Shown one piece after another: positions 61,853-64,000 of a stretch of 64,000 nt of DNA. The stretch is from NCBI GenBank assembly GCA_028705775.1, contig JAQWCW010000001.1, positions 220,023 to 284,022 of the forward strand, given 5' to 3'. Within the stretch, counting starts at the first letter, position 1, and every line of letters starts with the position of its first letter. A program made the translations under genes and the position numbers. The stretch is from Eubacteriales bacterium (GTDB taxonomy: Bacteria; Bacillota; Clostridia; Christensenellales; Aristaeellaceae). The notes below the pieces were generated by a model. The model worked only from the letters and a program-made list of their open reading frames with translations, did not search any database and had not been told where the DNA came from.

Positions 61853-63148
61853 TCACTCGCCGGATAAAAGTGTTACGGTACCGTCTGCGGTGTATTGATA
61901 CAGCTCGACCGTATCGGTCTTTTCGCCCATCGTAAGCAACACGAAGGTGGCGGTTTCGCCCAGGGTATTCGTGTCAATCCAAGTGCCGGAGTTCGCATAC
62001 ACCTTGTTCGCGTCTATCTTCTGGCATAAAGGCACGTGAGTATGGCCGAATACCACGACTTCGACGGTCGGATCCATATTAAAATACTGCGTAATCGCCT
62101 GGGAATCCACATAGGTGGATGAAGCGGACTGCATCACCGCATCGTTAAAGGAAATATGCGTTGTAACAAGGTTGCGCGTCTGAATTTCTTCCCAGTTGTC
62201 CTGAAAATCTCGGAACAATGCGGCGTTGATTTTACCATCGGCATCAATGGCGGGTATAACGTCGTTGATGGAAACCGCATTGGGAAAGCCGCTGAACCCG
62301 GCGTCTATCACCGGATCGTCAAGGCCCTCGTTTACCGGGAACTGGTTCATCATCAACATCCACATCTTGTAATATAGGTATGCGCCGTATTGGCTCTCGT
62401 CTATCTCGCCGGGGTTCGCCACCGAGGGGTAAGCCTTTTCGATACTCGGATATTTTTGCTCAACGCTGGTGGCGGCAATACGGGTAAAGAAATAGCCGGG
62501 CGGCAGAATAGACTTGCCGTCGGTTAGGTCGCTGTTGGATACGGCATCCGGCGCAACGAACACGTTATATCGGTGTCCGTGTTCGATGACAATTTCATTG
62601 CGCAAACCAGTGCGGTATACCCCGAGGCCGTCCACGTCCCTCGCCTGGTGAATGCCTGGAAACAAGGCCGCCACCGTGTCAAAATCAAGCGTTATATCGT
62701 GGTTGCCGGGCACATAGGTCACCTTTTTGCCGTAGGTCGTGATCAGTTCGTTAATGGCGTTTACGACCTGCTCATTGTTTTGGGCCACCTTACGATAGAA
62801 ATCACCGCTATCCGTATGCGGTTCGACGTCGAACGGTTGGAACCATTCGTCAAAAAAATCGCCCGCAATCACAACCTCGGCAATATCGTCGGTTGTTGCC
62901 ACGCGATGCAGAAACGCCGCAAGGAGCGGCTTGTTATTCACTGTCTCGCTGTATGCGTCGTCTACGCCCAGATGCAGATCGCTGATGACAACAATTTTAT
63001 TGGCTTCTGATCCCTCCGGAACCTCGTAGAGCGCCGTGTTGTCTTCGTTTTGTACCACGACCGTTTCCGCGCGGCCGATGCCAGGCAGGCAAAATCCCGA
63101 TGTAATCACGAGGAGCACGGAGAGCATGAGCGCGAGCATTTTTCTCAT
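61853..63148 (-). CDS. Secreted calcineurin-like metallophosphatase
   Basis: A 431-residue exported phosphoesterase. A signal peptide (LALMLSVLLVITSGFCLPGIGRAE) is followed by the metal-binding motifs VVISDLHLG, VIAGDFFDEW, YVPGNHDITLD, VIEHGHRY and VFGHTHVPL, the full calcineurin-like set. It resembles the LpxH/YkuE-type family, but the substrate is unknown, perhaps a nucleotide-sugar or lipid-linked pyrophosphate outside the membrane. GGAGGTATC precedes two adjacent ATGs at 63151 and 63148; 63148 has the better spacing. It is read toward the recombinase module. Confidence 0.87.
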   Translation of the reverse strand: MRKMLALMLSVLLVITSGFCLPGIGRAETVVVQNEDNTALYEVPEGSEANKIVVISDLHLGVDDAYSETVNNKPLLAAFLHRVATTDDIAEVVIAGDFFDEWFQPFDVEPHTDSGDFYRKVAQNNEQVVNAINELITTYGKKVTYVPGNHDITLDFDTVAALFPGIHQARDVDGLGVYRTGLRNEIVIEHGHRYNVFVAPDAVSNSDLTDGKSILPPGYFFTRIAATSVEQKYPSIEKAYPSVANPGEIDESQYGAYLYYKMWMLMMNQFPVNEGLDDPVIDAGFSGFPNAVSINDVIPAIDADGKINAALFRDFQDNWEEIQTRNLVTTHISFNDAVMQSASSTYVDSQAITQYFNMDPTVEVVVFGHTHVPLCQKIDANKVYANSGTWIDTNTLGETATFVLLTMGEKTDTVELYQYTADGTVTLLSGE

Positions 63149-63252
63149 CATGATACCTCCACAATTCAGTTTGTCTTTCAATTGATTTCACCTGATCGTT
63201 CTTTGCATTCCATTACGGTTTTGGCAGGTTCGTAGATTGAATCGATCCTGCT

Positions 63253-63519
63253 TTGGCCGCTGACGAAGATTGCGTACTGATTGCGCAATCCCTCACCCCG
63301 CTGGTTCAACAGGCTTACGTCGCTAATAGAATAACATATGAAACGACCTTTTGCCATCAAAATTTCTTGAAAGACGCCAACATCTTCGTGGACGGTACGG
63401 TGCTGCATGAGGAGGATTTGATGGCCGATCTGCTTTTGCGCAAGATACCGGGTGGGCGCAGCATCCGCAAATCGGAGATCCTCAGCTTTTCCGACCGGGA
63501 CAATCTGTGGGATGATTAG
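63253..63519 (+). CDS. Unidentified ORF, possibly a gene remnant
   Basis: An 88-residue frame from a TTG: DEDCVLIAQSLTPLVQQAYV, then NFLKDANIFVDGTVLHEEDL and a KIPGGRSIRKSEILSFSD tail. Composition looks protein-like, yet there is no clear ribosome binding site and a stop lies only 13 bases upstream. It could be the end of a lost gene. I do not recognise the family. Confidence 0.35.
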   Translation: MAADEDCVLIAQSLTPLVQQAYVANRITYETTFCHQNFLKDANIFVDGTVLHEEDLMADLLLRKIPGGRSIRKSEILSFSDRDNLWDD

Positions 63520-63841
63520 GAACGGCTATACGCAACCTGGCCGATCCCGAACGACTGAACACCTCAAACAATCAGTCGGACTCACCTAACGACTTATATT
63601 CATATACTGTAAAGCCATACGAAAGTTTAGCTGACGTGTATAGGTGTACTCCAAAACGATAGGTAAGTTATCGTATCAGAGTATAGCTCTCTAGGGTGCA
63701 TTTTTTGATGTTTTGGGTCGTTTTCAGCACAACAAACCAGAATCACCATATATCGCATGGTTCTACCAACGCCTACGTCAAACTACCTATCCCAACAAAC
63801 CCTTATATATCAATGTTTCCCGCATTTCTGCACCTAAAACA
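63520..63841. other. Intergenic A+T-rich stretch
   Basis: No gene is supported. It lies between the unidentified ORF and the tRNA-Leu terminator. No repeat shared with the 55.7-56.0 kb region, other than the 24-bp one, was noticed. Confidence 0.4.
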
Positions 63842-63876
63842 AATCACCTACGAATTGTATTACTTCGTAGGTGATT
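63842..63876 (-). terminator. Terminator of tRNA-Leu (GAG), overlapping repeat copy 2
   Basis: AATCACCTACGAA (63842-63854) and its complement at 63864-63876 form a perfect 13-bp stem with a nine-base loop. On the minus strand a T-rich run follows. Bases 63854-63877 match 55947-55970 on the opposite strand. Confidence 0.82.
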
Positions 63877-63879
63877 ATA

Positions 63880-63962
63880 TGGTGCGACCGATGGGACTTG
63901 AACCCATACCCTTGCGGACACGCCCCTCAAACGTGCGCGTATGCCAATTCCGCCACGGTCGC
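63880..63962 (-). tRNA. tRNA-Leu (GAG)
   Basis: Minus-strand class II tRNA. Acceptor GCGACCG pairs with CGGTCGC, the anticodon loop TTGAGGG gives GAG, a long variable arm is present and CCA is encoded. Confidence 0.93.
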
Positions 63963-64000
63963 GTTTCGCTGCGACAGTGTCGCAACGCAGATTAGTATAA

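Overview
The window looks like a chromosomal contig from an anaerobic, low-to-mid GC Gram-positive bacterium of class Clostridia, probably an uncultured gut or rumen fermenter. Evidence: an IspH-ribosomal protein S1 fusion, a cytidylate kinase-PlsC fusion, AdhE, [FeFe]-hydrogenases, mannan phosphorolysis genes, SH3-repeat wall proteins, GGAGG-type ribosome binding sites and tRNAs with encoded CCA. The genus cannot be fixed from this sequence.

1-9.8 kb: fucose catabolism (class II aldolase + L-fucose isomerase); a leftward operon for intracellular beta-mannan breakdown (mannooligosaccharide phosphorylase, cellobiose 2-epimerase, mannosylglucose phosphorylase) that ends in the tRNA methyltransferase gene trmO; a YkvI-like membrane protein; an orphan ABC ATPase; a sugar isomerase-like TIM barrel protein. 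9.9-23.4 kb: a MATE exporter, two adjacent fusion genes (ispH-rpsA, cmk-plsC), an L,D-transpeptidase overlapping aconitase, a zinc-binding lipoprotein-type receptor, an intergenic region rich in repeats and hairpins, and an 827-residue SH3/peptidoglycan-binding secreted protein.

23.5-31.9 kb is an energy-metabolism block read leftward: adhE with two Rex-type operators and a small kinase-like gene, then a 2Fe-2S thioredoxin-like ferredoxin, a PAS-containing sensory [FeFe]-hydrogenase, a SpoIIE-type phosphatase, a second [FeFe]-hydrogenase and an acetyltransferase. The set suggests NADH- and H2-responsive control of fermentation. Next come a small secreted acidic protein, an acetyltransferase and an array of seven tRNAs behind a consensus promoter.

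35.0-45.55 kb is a mosaic mobile scar directly after the tRNA array. It holds a broken large serine recombinase, fragments of a sugar ABC transporter, a rhamnosidase lacking its N-terminal half, a GPH sugar symporter, two divergent XRE repressors with shared operators, an orphan mobC with a small upstream gene, an interrupted PDDEXK protein, a replication-protein tail and a Fic protein. Its right edge cuts through a FAD oxidoreductase gene. 46-55.3 kb returns to housekeeping and regulation: a winged-helix AlkZ-like protein, isochorismatase/YafY divergent pair, asnA-DUF368-ttcA operon, HAD phosphatase, nucleotide-sugar dehydrogenase with a 3' frameshift, and an AraC regulator.

55.4-63.9 kb is a second, clearly A+T-richer mobile region. 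It has an rtcB fragment, a tandem repeat, a 24-bp sequence repeated in inverted orientation in the terminator of the tRNA-Leu gene at the right end, a small protein plus a PLD/SF2-helicase (a candidate defence module), and a two-recombinase cassette that interrupts the helicase. A secreted metallophosphatase, an unidentified short ORF and tRNA-Leu(GAG) close the window. The helicase module is the best candidate for something undescribed, but what is left of it is truncated.
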